Shown: positions 10,248 to 18,862 of the stretch, in pieces
Position numbering within the stretch: the first letter of the stretch is position 1
Layout of the letters: every line of letters begins with the position of its first letter
Assembly: GCF_013408445.1 (NCBI RefSeq)
Contig: NZ_JACBZL010000001.1
Span: 372,001 to 436,000, forward strand
Source: Corynebacterium tuberculostearicum
GTDB lineage: Bacteria; Actinomycetota; Actinomycetes; Mycobacteriales; Mycobacteriaceae
DNA: 64,000 nucleotides
Direction of reading: 5' to 3'
The notes under the pieces: generated by a model
What the model saw: only the letters and a program-made list of their open reading frames with translations
What the model was told of the DNA's origin: nothing
Database searches by the model: none
Position numbers and translations under genes: made by a program

Positions 10248-11267
10248 ATGAAACTTGCGGTGATTGGCGGCGACGGAATTGGACCAGAAGTGACGGCCGA
10301 GGCGCTCAAGGTTCTTCGCGCCGTTCGCTCCGATATTGAAACCACTGAGTATGACCTGGGCGTGCGACGTTATCTGCGTAACGGAGAACTTCTCACGGAT
10401 GCAGACTTGAAGAGCCTGCGCGAACACGATGCGATCCTGTTGGGGGCGATCGGCGCCCCAGGTGAGGTGCCGCCGGGCGTGCTGGAGCGGGGGCTGTTGC
10501 TTAAGATGCGGTTTGCGCTGGATCATCACGTGAACCTGCGTCCCTCTAAGCTCTATCCCACCGCTTCCTCGCCGCTCGCTGAACCGGGCGATATCGATTT
10601 CGTTGTGGTGCGCGAAGGTACCGAGGGTTTGTACTGCGGAAACGGCGGCACTTTGCGGGAAGGTACTGAGCATGAGGTAGCCAGTGAGGTATCGCAAAAT
10701 ACCCGCTTCGGCGTGGAGCGTGTAGTGCGCGATGCGTTTGCGCGAGCAGCGCAGCGCCATAAGCATCTGACCTTGGTGCACAAGAAAAATGTCTTGGTCA
10801 ATGCTGGTGGTTTGTGGCAACGCACTGTTAATGAAGTCGCCGCCGAGTTTCCAGAGGTTGAAGTGGATTATCAGCATATTGATGCTGCAACCATTTATAT
10901 GGTGACCGATCCGGCGCGCTATGACGTCATCGTGACCGATAACCTTTTCGGAGATATTCTCACCGATTTGGCGGGCGCGGTAACCGGCGGTATCGGCCTT
11001 GCTGCCTCCGGAAACATCGATGCCTCTGGCGCGAATCCTTCCATGTTCGAGCCGGTGCACGGTTCTGCGCCAGATATTGCGGGAAAGGGGATTGCAGATC
11101 CAACGGCGGCAATCTTGTCCGCCGCCATGCTGCTTCGCCACGTGGGTGATGAGTCCAACGCCCAGCGGATTGAGGATGCGGTGGCACAAGACGTTGCGCG
11201 CCGCGGTGCTGAACCAATAGACACCGTCGAAGTCGGTGACCGAATCGCCCAGCTTCTCGTCGCATAG
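10248..11267 (+). CDS. leuB: 3-isopropylmalate dehydrogenase
   Basis: Oxidatively decarboxylates 3-isopropylmalate in leucine synthesis, with NAD and Mg/Mn. The 339-residue protein shows the family start GGDGIGPEV, the substrate loop LLLKMR, the metal and substrate site IDAATIYMV with [18 protein letters not shown], and the signature [17 protein letters not shown] 10248 was chosen (GAAAGGA upstream); an in-frame GTG at 10227 would add seven residues without homology. It is monocistronic here, preceded by the serA terminator and followed by 179 bp of noncoding DNA. Confidence 0.96.
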   Translation: MKLAVIGGDGIGPEVTAEALKVLRAVRSDIETTEYDLGVRRYLRNGELLTDADLKSLREHDAILLGAIGAPGEVPPGVLERGLLLKMRFALDHHVNLRPSKLYPTASSPLAEPGDIDFVVVREGTEGLYCGNGGTLREGTEHEVASEVSQNTRFGVERVVRDAFARAAQRHKHLTLVHKKNVLVNAGGLWQRTVNEVAAEFPEVEVDYQHIDAATIYMVTDPARYDVIVTDNLFGDILTDLAGAVTGGIGLAASGNIDASGANPSMFEPVHGSAPDIAGKGIADPTAAILSAAMLLRHVGDESNAQRIEDAVAQDVARRGAEPIDTVEVGDRIAQLLVA

Positions 11268-11446
11268 AGACTGGCTTCTTGCGCTGGGCGCTTGCCGACG
11301 TCCTGAAACCTCCAGTGTTTCCTGGCGTAGTCCGCACTGGGGTTAGCAACGGTGATTAAAGGACAATGGGAATTTACTCAAATTAACTAATTAACACCGT
11401 ACCCTTTGCACACATGTGAAGGAAGCGATTGAGTAGGATTGCCGCT

Positions 11447-12256
11447 ATGCGTTTAGGACGAATTGCACACCCAGAAGGAATCTGTTTCGCCATTATCGAT
11501 GGGCCAAAAGACGCCCCACTGGAAGAGCTAGTAGCCAAGGAAATCGCCGGCACGCCCTTCACCCCGCCGGAGCCAACCGGCCGTGAGTGGAAGCTTAACG
11601 AGGTTCGCCTCTTGGCACCGACCCTTCCCACCAAGGTGGTAGCGCTTGGACGCAACTATGCGGACCACGTTGCCGAGGTTTTCAAAAAGTCTGCTGATAG
11701 CCTTCCTCCCACCATCTTCATCAAGCCATCTACCGCGGTCATTGGCCCGGATGCTGCAATCAAGATTCCGGACTACGCCACCAACGTCGAGTTTGAGGGC
11801 GAGCTTGCCGTGGTCATTTCTAAGCCGTCGAAAAACATCAAGGCCGAGAACTGGAAAGACCACGTGCTGGGATACACCATCTGTAACGACGTTTCCTCCC
11901 GTGACCTGCAGTTTAAGGATGGCCAATGGGCTCGTGCCAAGGGCATTGACACCTTCTGCCCGCTCGGCCCGTGGATCGAAACCGATCTGGATAGCTTGAA
12001 TCTAGACGATCAGAAGATTAATGCGTATCTGACGCACGAGGGTTCTCGCGAGCAAAAGCAGGATTCCAATACGGACCAGATGATCGTGAAGATGGGCGGC
12101 ATTTTGGAGGAGATCTCCGCTGCCTACACTTTGCTGCCCGGCGATGTCATCACCACCGGCTCCCCAGCTGGTACCGCTCCTATGGTCCCAGGTGACACCA
12201 TCGAAATCGAGATCCCAGGCCTCGGCACCCTGCGCAATTCCATCCACCGTGCATAA
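11447..12256 (+). CDS. fumarylacetoacetate hydrolase-family protein
   Basis: A 269-residue FAH-family protein. Members include oxaloacetate decarboxylases, acylpyruvate hydrolases and 2-hydroxyhepta-diene-dioate isomerases; the substrate cannot be read from sequence. Metal ligands are visible in FEGELAVVI and CNDVSSRDLQ, with GRNYADH near residue 67 and the C-terminal GDVITTGSPAGTAPM. ATG 11447 lies exactly 7 nt after TAGGAT (11434-11439), so the gene is probably leaderless; a longer TTG start at 11429 would overlap that box. It is immediately followed by the methyltransferase remnant. Confidence 0.9.
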   Translation: MRLGRIAHPEGICFAIIDGPKDAPLEELVAKEIAGTPFTPPEPTGREWKLNEVRLLAPTLPTKVVALGRNYADHVAEVFKKSADSLPPTIFIKPSTAVIGPDAAIKIPDYATNVEFEGELAVVISKPSKNIKAENWKDHVLGYTICNDVSSRDLQFKDGQWARAKGIDTFCPLGPWIETDLDSLNLDDQKINAYLTHEGSREQKQDSNTDQMIVKMGGILEEISAAYTLLPGDVITTGSPAGTAPMVPGDTIEIEIPGLGTLRNSIHRA

Positions 12257-12302
12257 CCCAAGCCACTAGGAGCACCGCGCCTGCGTACCCACCTCCGAAG
12301 AA

Positions 12303-12476
12303 ATGGGGGAACACTACCAGAGTTCTGGGCGGGTGTGATCGGGCAACCCCAATGAGACCCTTGTCGAGTACGCCGCGGGACTTAACCCCGGCACCGCCCT
12401 CGGCATTGGATGTGGGGAAGGCGCGTGTGCGCACCACCAAAGCGATGTCGTGCTCGTCGCCAAGCGTGTGGGCTAG
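12303..12476 (+). pseudogene. class I SAM methyltransferase remnant
   Basis: Read in one frame from 12303, the sequence gives MGEHYQSSGRV, a TGA at 12336-12338, then SGNPNETLVEYAAGLNPG, ALGIGCGEGACAHH and QSDVVLVAKRVG before TAG at 12474. This matches the start of small class I methyltransferases (EEHY..VWSGNPN, then motif I), with the TGA replacing the usual Trp. The family C-terminus (SDVVLVA-like) follows about ten residues after motif I, implying an in-frame internal deletion of most of the gene. No ribosome site is evident. The stop overlaps the end of the convergent isochorismate synthase gene. Confidence 0.7.
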
Positions 12477-13576
12477 AGGCTAAGTGCCTTCAAAATGGTG
12501 CGCAGCTTGGCCGTGGTTTCTTCCAGCTCGGCATGGGCATCGGAATCGCCTACGATGCCACCGCCGGCCCACGCGCGCGCGGAAAGACCATCGCCGGCTA
12601 CTTCTGCGCAGCGGATGGCTACCATGTACTCGCCGTCGCCGGAGCTATCGCACCAGCCGACCGCTCCGGCATAGAATCCACGGTCCGTTTCTGCAGTCTC
12701 AATGAGGGCTTGGGCGGCCTCTGCAGGGGTGCCACAGATGGCTGGTGTGGGGTGTGCTGCCAGGGCAAGCTCAAGAGCGGTCAAGTCTTTATCCTTGAGT
12801 GTTCCGGAAATTGGCGTGCCAAGGTGCCACATCTCATTGGTGCTAATAAGTTGCGGGGTGTCCGGAATGTCTAGCCGCTCGCACAGTGGGCTAAGCACTC
12901 GGCGCAGGTGTTCCACTACGAAGGAATGCTCGTGGAGATCCTTGGCGGAATGCAAGAGATCTTGACCTGCGATGTGGTCCTCAGCCGCTGAGGTGCGGCG
13001 CGGAGAGGAGCCCGCCAGGGGGAAAGCAGAAACAGTCGAGCCCTGACGCTTGACCAAAACCTCTGGGGAAGAACCAACCAGCATCGCGCCCGGCCGGCCA
13101 GCGGGGGAGAGATCGGCAATGAAGCCATCGCGGTTGGCGGAAAGATCGATAAGGCGCGCCGCCACGAGGCGTGGATCAATAGCCTCAGGGAATTCGATAT
13201 CTACGGCGCGGGCCAAAACCACCTTGTCCAGTTTGGAGGTCTCGATCGTGCCGATAGCCGCCTCTACGCGGCGTAGGTGCTCTTCGGGTTCCGGATCGAA
13301 TCCGACCACTCGCGAGTTTAGGCTTTTATTGCGGTAGTAGGCGTGCGGCTCCAAGGGGCCCTCTTCGCGGATGATGGCCTCCGGCACCGTCAGTGCAGCG
13401 GGCGTGTCAGAGTCGAACGGAATCGCGCCGACCACCATGTCTACATCCTTGCTACGCAGGGCGGAAATTGCCGCGTCGGTGTCATTAAAAGTGTGGCGCG
13501 CACCTTGGGTACGGACAGACCCCGTTGCTCGCGAAAGCAAAAAATCGGGGGCGGTGCTTGGTCTGTCTTCGTGCAT
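12473..13576 (-). CDS. isochorismate synthase
   Basis: A 367-residue chorismate-utilising enzyme (MenF/EntC/DhbC type) converting chorismate to isochorismate for menaquinone or siderophore synthesis. Signatures run in order: KLDKVVLARAV, GAMLVGSSPEVLVKR, AFPLAGSSPRR, LISTNEMWHLGTPISG, HPTPAICGTP, YAGAVGWCDSSGDGEYMVAIR and AWAGGGIVGDSD. No glutamine-amidotransferase-partner features are seen. No men or siderophore genes are adjacent, so its pathway is not settled; menaquinone is the default for the genus. ATG 13576 is preceded at 8 nt by TAAGCT, compatible with a leaderless start. Confidence 0.85.
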   Translation of the reverse strand: MHEDRPSTAPDFLLSRATGSVRTQGARHTFNDTDAAISALRSKDVDMVVGAIPFDSDTPAALTVPEAIIREEGPLEPHAYYRNKSLNSRVVGFDPEPEEHLRRVEAAIGTIETSKLDKVVLARAVDIEFPEAIDPRLVAARLIDLSANRDGFIADLSPAGRPGAMLVGSSPEVLVKRQGSTVSAFPLAGSSPRRTSAAEDHIAGQDLLHSAKDLHEHSFVVEHLRRVLSPLCERLDIPDTPQLISTNEMWHLGTPISGTLKDKDLTALELALAAHPTPAICGTPAEAAQALIETAETDRGFYAGAVGWCDSSGDGEYMVAIRCAEVAGDGLSARAWAGGGIVGDSDAHAELEETTAKLRTILKALSL

Positions 13577-13640
13577 GGGGATCTAGCTTAGTGCCTTGGG
13601 CTTTTCTTACAGAATTGAGTGTGCACTGGGCGTGTAAACA

Positions 13641-14816
13641 GTGAATCAAGTGAAGGATGTGGTTAATTTTAACCTTGTGGCTAATGTTACTAAGTTTCTT
13701 TATCGTTCCCTATACCTGATCCTCGCTGCTGCGCTGGCTAGCGCTGCGCTTGTGTGCGCCGCTCCTGCCCATGCTCAAGAAGGGCCACCTCCCGCACCCG
13801 CCCCTGGCCCTGAAAATGCACCACAGCCAGCACCAGCTCCAGCACCTGCTCCCGAAAATGCAAAGCCAGTTACCCCGCAGCCTGATGGGTCCCACCTAGT
13901 TCCAGAAGGTGTTAAGGAATCCACCCCGGCACCAGTAGAAGGTGGCAGCAGCGATGACAATGCAGCGCCTGGTCCTGAGGGATCGTCTCTTCCCGAGCCA
14001 GCGCCGCGGCCGCCAATGGTAGATACCAGCATCAATCCGAACCCGCCGTTTGCGCCGGGTTCCATGCAGTCCCTAGAGATGGAGCACGAGGGTAAGACTC
14101 GCAGGTACTTGTTGCGTATTCCAAACCACTATTCGCCGGAAAAGGCGGCGCCCGTTCTCTTCGGCTTTGGTGGGTGGGGAGATTCCCCGGAGAACTACTC
14201 CGGCTATGCACGCATGCAGACCACTGAGGCCAATAACGAGGCCATCATCGTCTATCCAGAGGGATTCGAGCGCGCCTGGGAGGCGGCGCCTTATGCTAAG
14301 ACGCGCGATGGGGAGGATATCCGCTTTATCAAGCGCATTCTTGATTCGGTAGACAAGGACTACCACGTTGATCGAAACCGCGTATACGCCATGGGTATGT
14401 CTAACGGAGGCGGCTTTACCTCGGTGCTTGGCTGCCACGCACAGGACACCTTTGCCGCTGTAGCTATGGTTTCGGGTGCCTTCTACAACCCAGTTGAGGT
14501 CAACTGTGCTGATGCGCCGATGAATACCCTCATCATGCATGGCGTTAACGACAAGATGATGACCTATGAGGGCGGTGACCGGCACGAGGCTGGATACCTC
14601 CCTGTGCGTACGGTGCTCGGCGGCTACCTTAAGCGCAATCGCTGTGATATGACCTTTCAGTCCACTCCGGAAGCTGGCGGTTCAGAACGCTTGAGCTTTA
14701 ACGGCTGCCAAAAGGATGTGCAACTGGTTAAGGTTCCGCAAGACCACACCTGGTTCTGGCAGCCAGATACGCCGAACGTGGTCTGGGACTTCCTGTCGTC
14801 TAAGACTCGGGTATAG
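13641..14816 (+). CDS. secreted PHB-depolymerase/LpqC-type esterase
   Basis: A 391-residue exported alpha/beta hydrolase. The N-terminus has a signal sequence (YLILAAALASAALVCAAPAHA, cleavage near residue 45), then a Pro/Ala-rich linker (about residues 48-140), then a catalytic domain. The nucleophile is Ser254 in MGMSNGGG; probable triad partners are Asp304 (GVNDKMM) and His369 (QDHTWF). The oxyanion-type segment FGFGGWGD is at about 174-181. Relatives are mycobacterial LpqC and feruloyl or acetyl-xylan esterases; the substrate is unknown. Start assignment is weak (GTG 13641 or GTG 13650). It converges with the anchored-repeat operon, with a shared hairpin terminator between them. Confidence 0.8.
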   Translation: MNQVKDVVNFNLVANVTKFLYRSLYLILAAALASAALVCAAPAHAQEGPPPAPAPGPENAPQPAPAPAPAPENAKPVTPQPDGSHLVPEGVKESTPAPVEGGSSDDNAAPGPEGSSLPEPAPRPPMVDTSINPNPPFAPGSMQSLEMEHEGKTRRYLLRIPNHYSPEKAAPVLFGFGGWGDSPENYSGYARMQTTEANNEAIIVYPEGFERAWEAAPYAKTRDGEDIRFIKRILDSVDKDYHVDRNRVYAMGMSNGGGFTSVLGCHAQDTFAAVAMVSGAFYNPVEVNCADAPMNTLIMHGVNDKMMTYEGGDRHEAGYLPVRTVLGGYLKRNRCDMTFQSTPEAGGSERLSFNGCQKDVQLVKVPQDHTWFWQPDTPNVVWDFLSSKTRV

Positions 14817-14843
14817 AAGCATTAGCTCTTAGCCACCGCTAAA

Positions 14844-14880
14844 GCCCAGAGGAGAGATCCTCTGGGCATTTTGTTTTCTT
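14844..14880 (+). terminator. terminator after the esterase gene
   Basis: GCCCAGAGGA (14844-14853) pairs perfectly with TCCTCTGGGC (14858-14867), followed by ATTTTGTTTTCTT. The A-rich side (CTAAA) may also serve the convergent operon ending at 14895. Confidence 0.9.
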
Positions 14881-14894
14881 AAGCCGGGCCTGCG

Positions 14895-16343
14895 CTAATC
14901 GACGCCCGGTATGTTCGCCGTGGCATCGTTGGTCTGGTGCTGGTGTGGTGTCTTCTTTTTGCGGAAGAACTGGACATAGACCAACAGCCCGATGCCGAGC
15001 GCTAAGGCGAATGCGCCCAGTCCGGCCAGGATCCCCGCCCAGAAGCTGCTTTTTGCGAGGGTAGAGGTATAGGCAGCGGCATCGGTCAGCACATTCTTGC
15101 TGTCCTTGTTCTCTGTGTCTGTTGCATCTGGAACATGCTGTGCACTGCGGGCGTCGGCGGACTTTGCTTTCGCACGGGACGAGGATTTTGTGCCCTTCGT
15201 ACTGGCGGACTTCTTCGCAGTCGAGTGGGAAGAACCGCTGGTGGAAGCGGAGCGGTGCGAGCCAGATGACGTGCTCTTGCCTGATTTTGCGGTGGAGGCA
15301 GATTCGTTGACACGGCTAGCCGAGTGGTGGGTCGTAGTTTGTGAACCAGAACTGGACTTTTGCGCAGGGGCAGTGGATCGGGTTGATGTCGGAGCGTGGG
15401 ACTTTTGTGGCGCTCCAGACTTTTCAGTATTCGCCGGCTTTTTGTGCGTTGAGTGCTTGTCCTTTTCGGTATCGTCAGGTGCTCCGCCGTCAAGGAATTT
15501 TTGGCCTTCCTGCAGGGTCTTCTCCAGTTCCTTGTCCAACCCGGCGATGGATTTGTCTACATCTTTGATGTCCTTTTCCAGTTGCTTGGGGCGGCTATCC
15601 GCGCCGTTGCCAGAACCAGTGGCCGCATCCGCTTCGGAATAGTCCACGTCGCACAGGTCCTTCGCCTCAGCCTGCTTTCCTACGAGGAAGCCGGCATGGA
15701 GGTGGTGGCGGGAGCCGTCGGGAAGCTCAAAGGTAAAGCTCACCGCGTAGGTTCCGGGCTTGGTAAACGCAAATGCCGGGTGGGAATGCGAATTGCCTGG
15801 GTAATCCCAGGCGGATCCATCTTCAGTGTCCATGAGCACCGTGGGTTCGCCTAGCTCCGCCTGGTAGGCCACAATGCGCCCATCTTCCGGGCCCTGTGCG
15901 ATCGCCATGCTTAAGGTTGCGGTGTCATCAGCAGCGAGTAGGTCTTGGGATAGCTCCTGGGTGTTAAAGCCCAGCCAGGGAGCGGTGGGGTCTTGGGTTT
16001 GAGGCAGCACCCAGCCTTCTTCAGGAAGGGAACTATCGCCGAGCCCAGATAGTGGCTGTTTCAACCCATCGGATACCTCGATAACAAAGGTCTCAGAGTC
16101 ATGCTTGATTCCCTTGTCATCGTCTTTGACCGTGAAGCTGAGGTCGCCGGAATCGCCGCTAAGCGCCATGTCTTGGTGGCCCTTGGTAATGAGATCGAAG
16201 TCGCTGGCGGAGCAGGCCGCGGCGGACTCTTCTGCGTGGGCGGAGGCGGGGGCTAAGGCAGCTACGCCCGTCCCTGAAAGTGAGCCGAGGCCGATGAGAC
16301 TGGCAGCGCCTAGGGCCACCGTGGTGCGGCAGACTGGTTTCAT
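14895..16343 (-). CDS. surface protein, one anchored-repeat module, TM anchor
   Basis: A 482-residue exported protein and the last gene of the metal ABC operon. The signal peptide ends near residue 37 (SAHA/EES). One actinobacterial ABC-transporter-associated repeat (choice-of-anchor M type) spans about residues 60-200, with APWLGFNTQ, NSHSHPAFAFTKPGTYAVSF and FLVG. A short coiled-coil-like stretch follows (KQLEKDIKDVDKSIAGLDKE), then a long Ser/Thr/Lys/Ala-rich spacer, a transmembrane helix (WAGILAGLGAFALALGIGLLV) and a basic, His-containing tail. The start is ATG 16343, overlapping the permease stop (ATGA); a longer frame to 16457 runs inside the permease gene. It probably displays the module through the cell wall near the transporter. 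Confidence 0.85.
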   Translation of the reverse strand: MKPVCRTTVALGAASLIGLGSLSGTGVAALAPASAHAEESAAACSASDFDLITKGHQDMALSGDSGDLSFTVKDDDKGIKHDSETFVIEVSDGLKQPLSGLGDSSLPEEGWVLPQTQDPTAPWLGFNTQELSQDLLAADDTATLSMAIAQGPEDGRIVAYQAELGEPTVLMDTEDGSAWDYPGNSHSHPAFAFTKPGTYAVSFTFELPDGSRHHLHAGFLVGKQAEAKDLCDVDYSEADAATGSGNGADSRPKQLEKDIKDVDKSIAGLDKELEKTLQEGQKFLDGGAPDDTEKDKHSTHKKPANTEKSGAPQKSHAPTSTRSTAPAQKSSSGSQTTTHHSASRVNESASTAKSGKSTSSGSHRSASTSGSSHSTAKKSASTKGTKSSSRAKAKSADARSAQHVPDATDTENKDSKNVLTDAAAYTSTLAKSSFWAGILAGLGAFALALGIGLLVYVQFFRKKKTPHQHQTNDATANIPGVD

Positions 16344-17266
16344 GAGGTAACGGATTCCTTTCGTGGGGTGTCGGGACGTGGGGCGTCGGGACGTGGGGCG
16401 TCGGAAAGCGAGGCACCGGCGTGCTTGCGGGCGCCGAGGAGTGGATGGATGGCCCAAACGCTTAAGAAAATAACGGTGAGCGTGAGCACGATCGTGGCGC
16501 CGGCCGGAAGATCAATGGCCCATGCCAGGTAGATGCCGAAGAAGCTCGATAGCGCGCCGATGAGGGCGGAAAGCCACATCATGGTCGCAAGATGCGTGGT
16601 AAGCAGGCGTGCCGTCGCGGCCGGGGTGATGAGAAGCGCGAGGACCAAGATATTGCCAATGGTGCTCACAGAAATGACCACGGCGGCGGTGACACACAGG
16701 TACAACATGATGTCGAGCACAACAACGGGAAGCCCCATGGCGCGGGCGGTTTCCCGGTCCAGGCAGGTGGCGTTGAGCTGGGGGCCAAAAGCTACGACGA
16801 CGGCGATAACCAGTGCGCACACACTGGCCGCGACGATGATATCGCTGCGGGATACGCCGGTGAGCGAGCCGAAGAGAAAGCTGGTCAGCGAAGCACTATA
16901 GCCATCGGTGCGCGAGATGATCACCATGCCTAAGGCAAAGGCAGCGGCGAAGAAGATGCCGATGATGGAATCTGCCCGTACGTGGCGGCGCTGCGAAAAG
17001 GCGGCGATGAGCAACGCCACAACCGCACCGGCCACCGCGCCACCAACGAGCACGGAGGCTTGCAAAGCGAAGGCTATGGCCAAGCCGGGAAAGACCGCGT
17101 GGGAGACGGCGTCGCCGATAAAGGCCATGCCGCGCAGCACCACGTAGCAGCCGACGACGCCGCAGACGATGGCCGCAAGCACAGAAATACCTACCGCGCG
17201 GGCGAGAAAATCGAGGTGGGGGTTAGCCAGGTCGCGGAGGAAATCGAGGAAGGAAATTTCTATCAT
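16340..17266 (-). CDS. anchored-repeat-type ABC transporter permease
   Basis: A 308-residue integral membrane protein of the ABC-3 (ZnuB/MntB) family, with about eight hydrophobic segments. The family core is visible: GCYVVLRGMAFIGDAVSHAVFPGLAIAF near residues 41-68, DRETARAMGLP (the cytoplasmic coupling region) and ISVSTIGNILVLALLITPAATARL. This family moves Zn, Mn or Fe ions into the cytoplasm. The start is ATG 17266, which overlaps the ATPase stop codon. The C-terminal tail carries a small DAPRPDAPRPDTPRK repeat absent from typical ZnuB proteins. Partners are the ATPase upstream and the lipoprotein at 18855-20366. Confidence 0.92.
   Translation of the reverse strand: MIEISFLDFLRDLANPHLDFLARAVGISVLAAIVCGVVGCYVVLRGMAFIGDAVSHAVFPGLAIAFALQASVLVGGAVAGAVVALLIAAFSQRRHVRADSIIGIFFAAAFALGMVIISRTDGYSASLTSFLFGSLTGVSRSDIIVAASVCALVIAVVVAFGPQLNATCLDRETARAMGLPVVVLDIMLYLCVTAAVVISVSTIGNILVLALLITPAATARLLTTHLATMMWLSALIGALSSFFGIYLAWAIDLPAGATIVLTLTVIFLSVWAIHPLLGARKHAGASLSDAPRPDAPRPDTPRKESVTS
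16371..16404. repeat. 15-bp tandem repeat in the permease tail
   Basis: The unit TCGGGACGTGGGGCG occurs at 16371-16385 and 16386-16400 and begins again at 16401. It encodes the DAPRP repeat of the permease C-terminus; because 15 is a multiple of 3, copy changes keep the frame. Confidence 0.8.
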
Positions 17267-17991
17267 GCGGAGACTCCAATGGCAGAAAGCAGGGGAGAAC
17301 CGGCGCGTACGCCAAAGGTTTGCGTCCACGGAGCGGTCTGGTGAAGAAGGCGCGGAGCGGAGTCATCGGCCACCACGGTGCCGTTAAAGAGGACCAAGCG
17401 GTGGCAGGAGTGCGCCGCTTCAGACAGGTTGTGGGTGGACATGAGGATGGCCTTGCCGCGCTGGGAGAGCTCTTCGAATAGCTCGAGTAGTGATTCGGTA
17501 TTGGGGGCGTCGAGGCCGGTGAAAGGCTCGTCGAGCAGCAGCACGTCTGGTTGCGTGGCGAGCGCTCGGGCGATGAGGACGCGTTGGCGCTGACCACCGG
17601 AGAGCTCCTCGATGGGGCGGGTGGAAAAATTCTCCATGTTTACCAAGCGAAGAGCCTCTGTCGCCGCGGCGTGGTCCGCGGCACGCGGCCGCTTGAGCCA
17701 GCCGATGATGCCGGTGCGCCCGCTGAGCACGGTGCGGTAGACATTGATGGGAAAGCCCCATTCCACCTCGTGCCGCTGGGGCACGTAGCCTACGATTCCC
17801 CCGATCTCTCGGGTACCGGAGGACGGGATGAGCCCTAAAATGGCGCGCATAAGCGTGGTCTTGCCCGCGCCATTGGGGCCTAAGAGCCCAATGAATTCTC
17901 CCGGGTGGACCTCTAGGTTCGCACCGGTGATTACGCGCCGGTGGGATAGCGATACGTCCAGGTCGGCAACGGAAATGAGCGGTTTAGCCAC
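17263..17991 (-). CDS. anchored-repeat-type ABC transporter ATP-binding protein
   Basis: A 242-residue ABC ATPase that powers metal import through the adjacent permease. Visible are Walker A GPNGAGKTTL (residues 39-48), a Q-loop region (GYVPQRHEVEW), signature LSGGQRQR, Walker B VLLLDEPFTGLD and switch His in MSTHNL. The PQR-EVEW-FP segment is typical of ZnuC/MntA-type ATPases. The start is ATG 17991, overlapping by 8 nt the end of the surface-protein gene upstream, and its stop overlaps the permease start. Tight overlaps imply fixed stoichiometry from one mRNA. Confidence 0.94.
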   Translation of the reverse strand: MAKPLISVADLDVSLSHRRVITGANLEVHPGEFIGLLGPNGAGKTTLMRAILGLIPSSGTREIGGIVGYVPQRHEVEWGFPINVYRTVLSGRTGIIGWLKRPRAADHAAATEALRLVNMENFSTRPIEELSGGQRQRVLIARALATQPDVLLLDEPFTGLDAPNTESLLELFEELSQRGKAILMSTHNLSEAAHSCHRLVLFNGTVVADDSAPRLLHQTAPWTQTFGVRAGSPLLSAIGVSA

Positions 17992-18862
17992 GGCTATCGC
18001 CCCGCTTGGAAGAGCGCAGTACTAGGCCAAGGGCCAGCAGGAGTACGACGGCACCCACGCCGGCGAGGATAAAGACCCAAGTGGGGATGGAAGAGCCTGT
18101 GGTCTGGGCATCGTCTGGATTCCAAGTAGTATCTTGGGCCGCTTGGACATCGGCATCATCGCCCACGGCAAAGGTGAGCACGCCATCGGTGCTGAAATCG
18201 GCGCCATCTTTGGTCTTGCCTTTGACCCTGATACCTACCTGATGGGTGCCTGGCTCTGTAAACGTCCAGTTGGCATGGGTGTGGGTATTGAGGTCTACCC
18301 AGAAGTCTTCGTCGCTTTTTTGCGCGGTAGACCACAACAGCTGTGGTGCTTCAAAACCGCCGTTTTGCAGGAAAAGGGAGAAATCGCCGGGCCCGGAGTG
18401 GCCGAGGAATTCCATGGTGACTCCGCGATCGGCGGCATCGACAAGCGAGGGCGCTTGGGTATTCCAACCCAGCCAGGGAACCCCGACCTGCTCGGTTTGG
18501 GGAACTACCCAGACCTTTTCGCCGGAATCGGCGCCTACAAAGCCAAAGTCATCGGTCTCCGGTAGGGTTTGCTGTGCCTTATCGCCCACGGCAAAGACAA
18601 GATCATCTAGGTGGCGCCAGACGGGCTTGTCGCCGGCATCATCGCGGGCCATGAGTTCGGAATCGGTGCCGTTGAGCAAAGCGCCAACGTCAACGTGGCC
18701 GGTGTCGATGACCTTGTCCTCGCCCTGTGGGGCGACCTGTTCCTCGGCGCCGACGACTTGTGCGAGGTCGCCGGCCCAGGCAGGGCTCGTAGAAAAAGCA
18801 AGGCCGGCAGTAAGGGCGCAGGCGGCGGTGCGAATAGCGGTACGGGTAGCGAATTTAAGCAT
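17984..18862 (-). CDS. surface protein, one anchored-repeat module, TM anchor
   Basis: A 292-residue exported protein. The signal peptide ends near residue 31 (SPAWA/GDL). It carries one repeat module of the choice-of-anchor M type: GHVDVGALLNGTDSELMARD, DDLVFAVGD, WVVPQTEQVGVPWLGWNTQ, SGPGDFSLFL, NTHTHANWTFTEPGTHQVGI and LTFAVGD. A short linker and a transmembrane helix (WVFILAGVGAVVLLLALGL) with a basic tail follow. ATG 18862 was chosen for GGAG seven bases upstream; an in-frame ATG at 18874 is possible. It overlaps the lipoprotein gene by 8 nt and the ATPase gene by 8 nt. Its role as a metal-capturing surface module is inferred from the operon. Confidence 0.87.
   Translation of the reverse strand: MLKFATRTAIRTAACALTAGLAFSTSPAWAGDLAQVVGAEEQVAPQGEDKVIDTGHVDVGALLNGTDSELMARDDAGDKPVWRHLDDLVFAVGDKAQQTLPETDDFGFVGADSGEKVWVVPQTEQVGVPWLGWNTQAPSLVDAADRGVTMEFLGHSGPGDFSLFLQNGGFEAPQLLWSTAQKSDEDFWVDLNTHTHANWTFTEPGTHQVGIRVKGKTKDGADFSTDGVLTFAVGDDADVQAAQDTTWNPDDAQTTGSSIPTWVFILAGVGAVVLLLALGLVLRSSKRGDSRG

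Noticed and set aside
10203..11189. 328-codon minus-strand frame over leuB
   Set aside because: Shadow of leuB; no recognisable protein features.
12257..12440. Possible regulatory RNA between the FAH-family gene and isochorismate synthase
   Set aside because: The sequence is better explained as a methyltransferase remnant.
15097..15642. Plus-strand frame within the Ser/Lys-rich spacer of the surface protein
   Set aside because: Low-complexity coding DNA gives open frames on the opposite strand; no start signal or homology.
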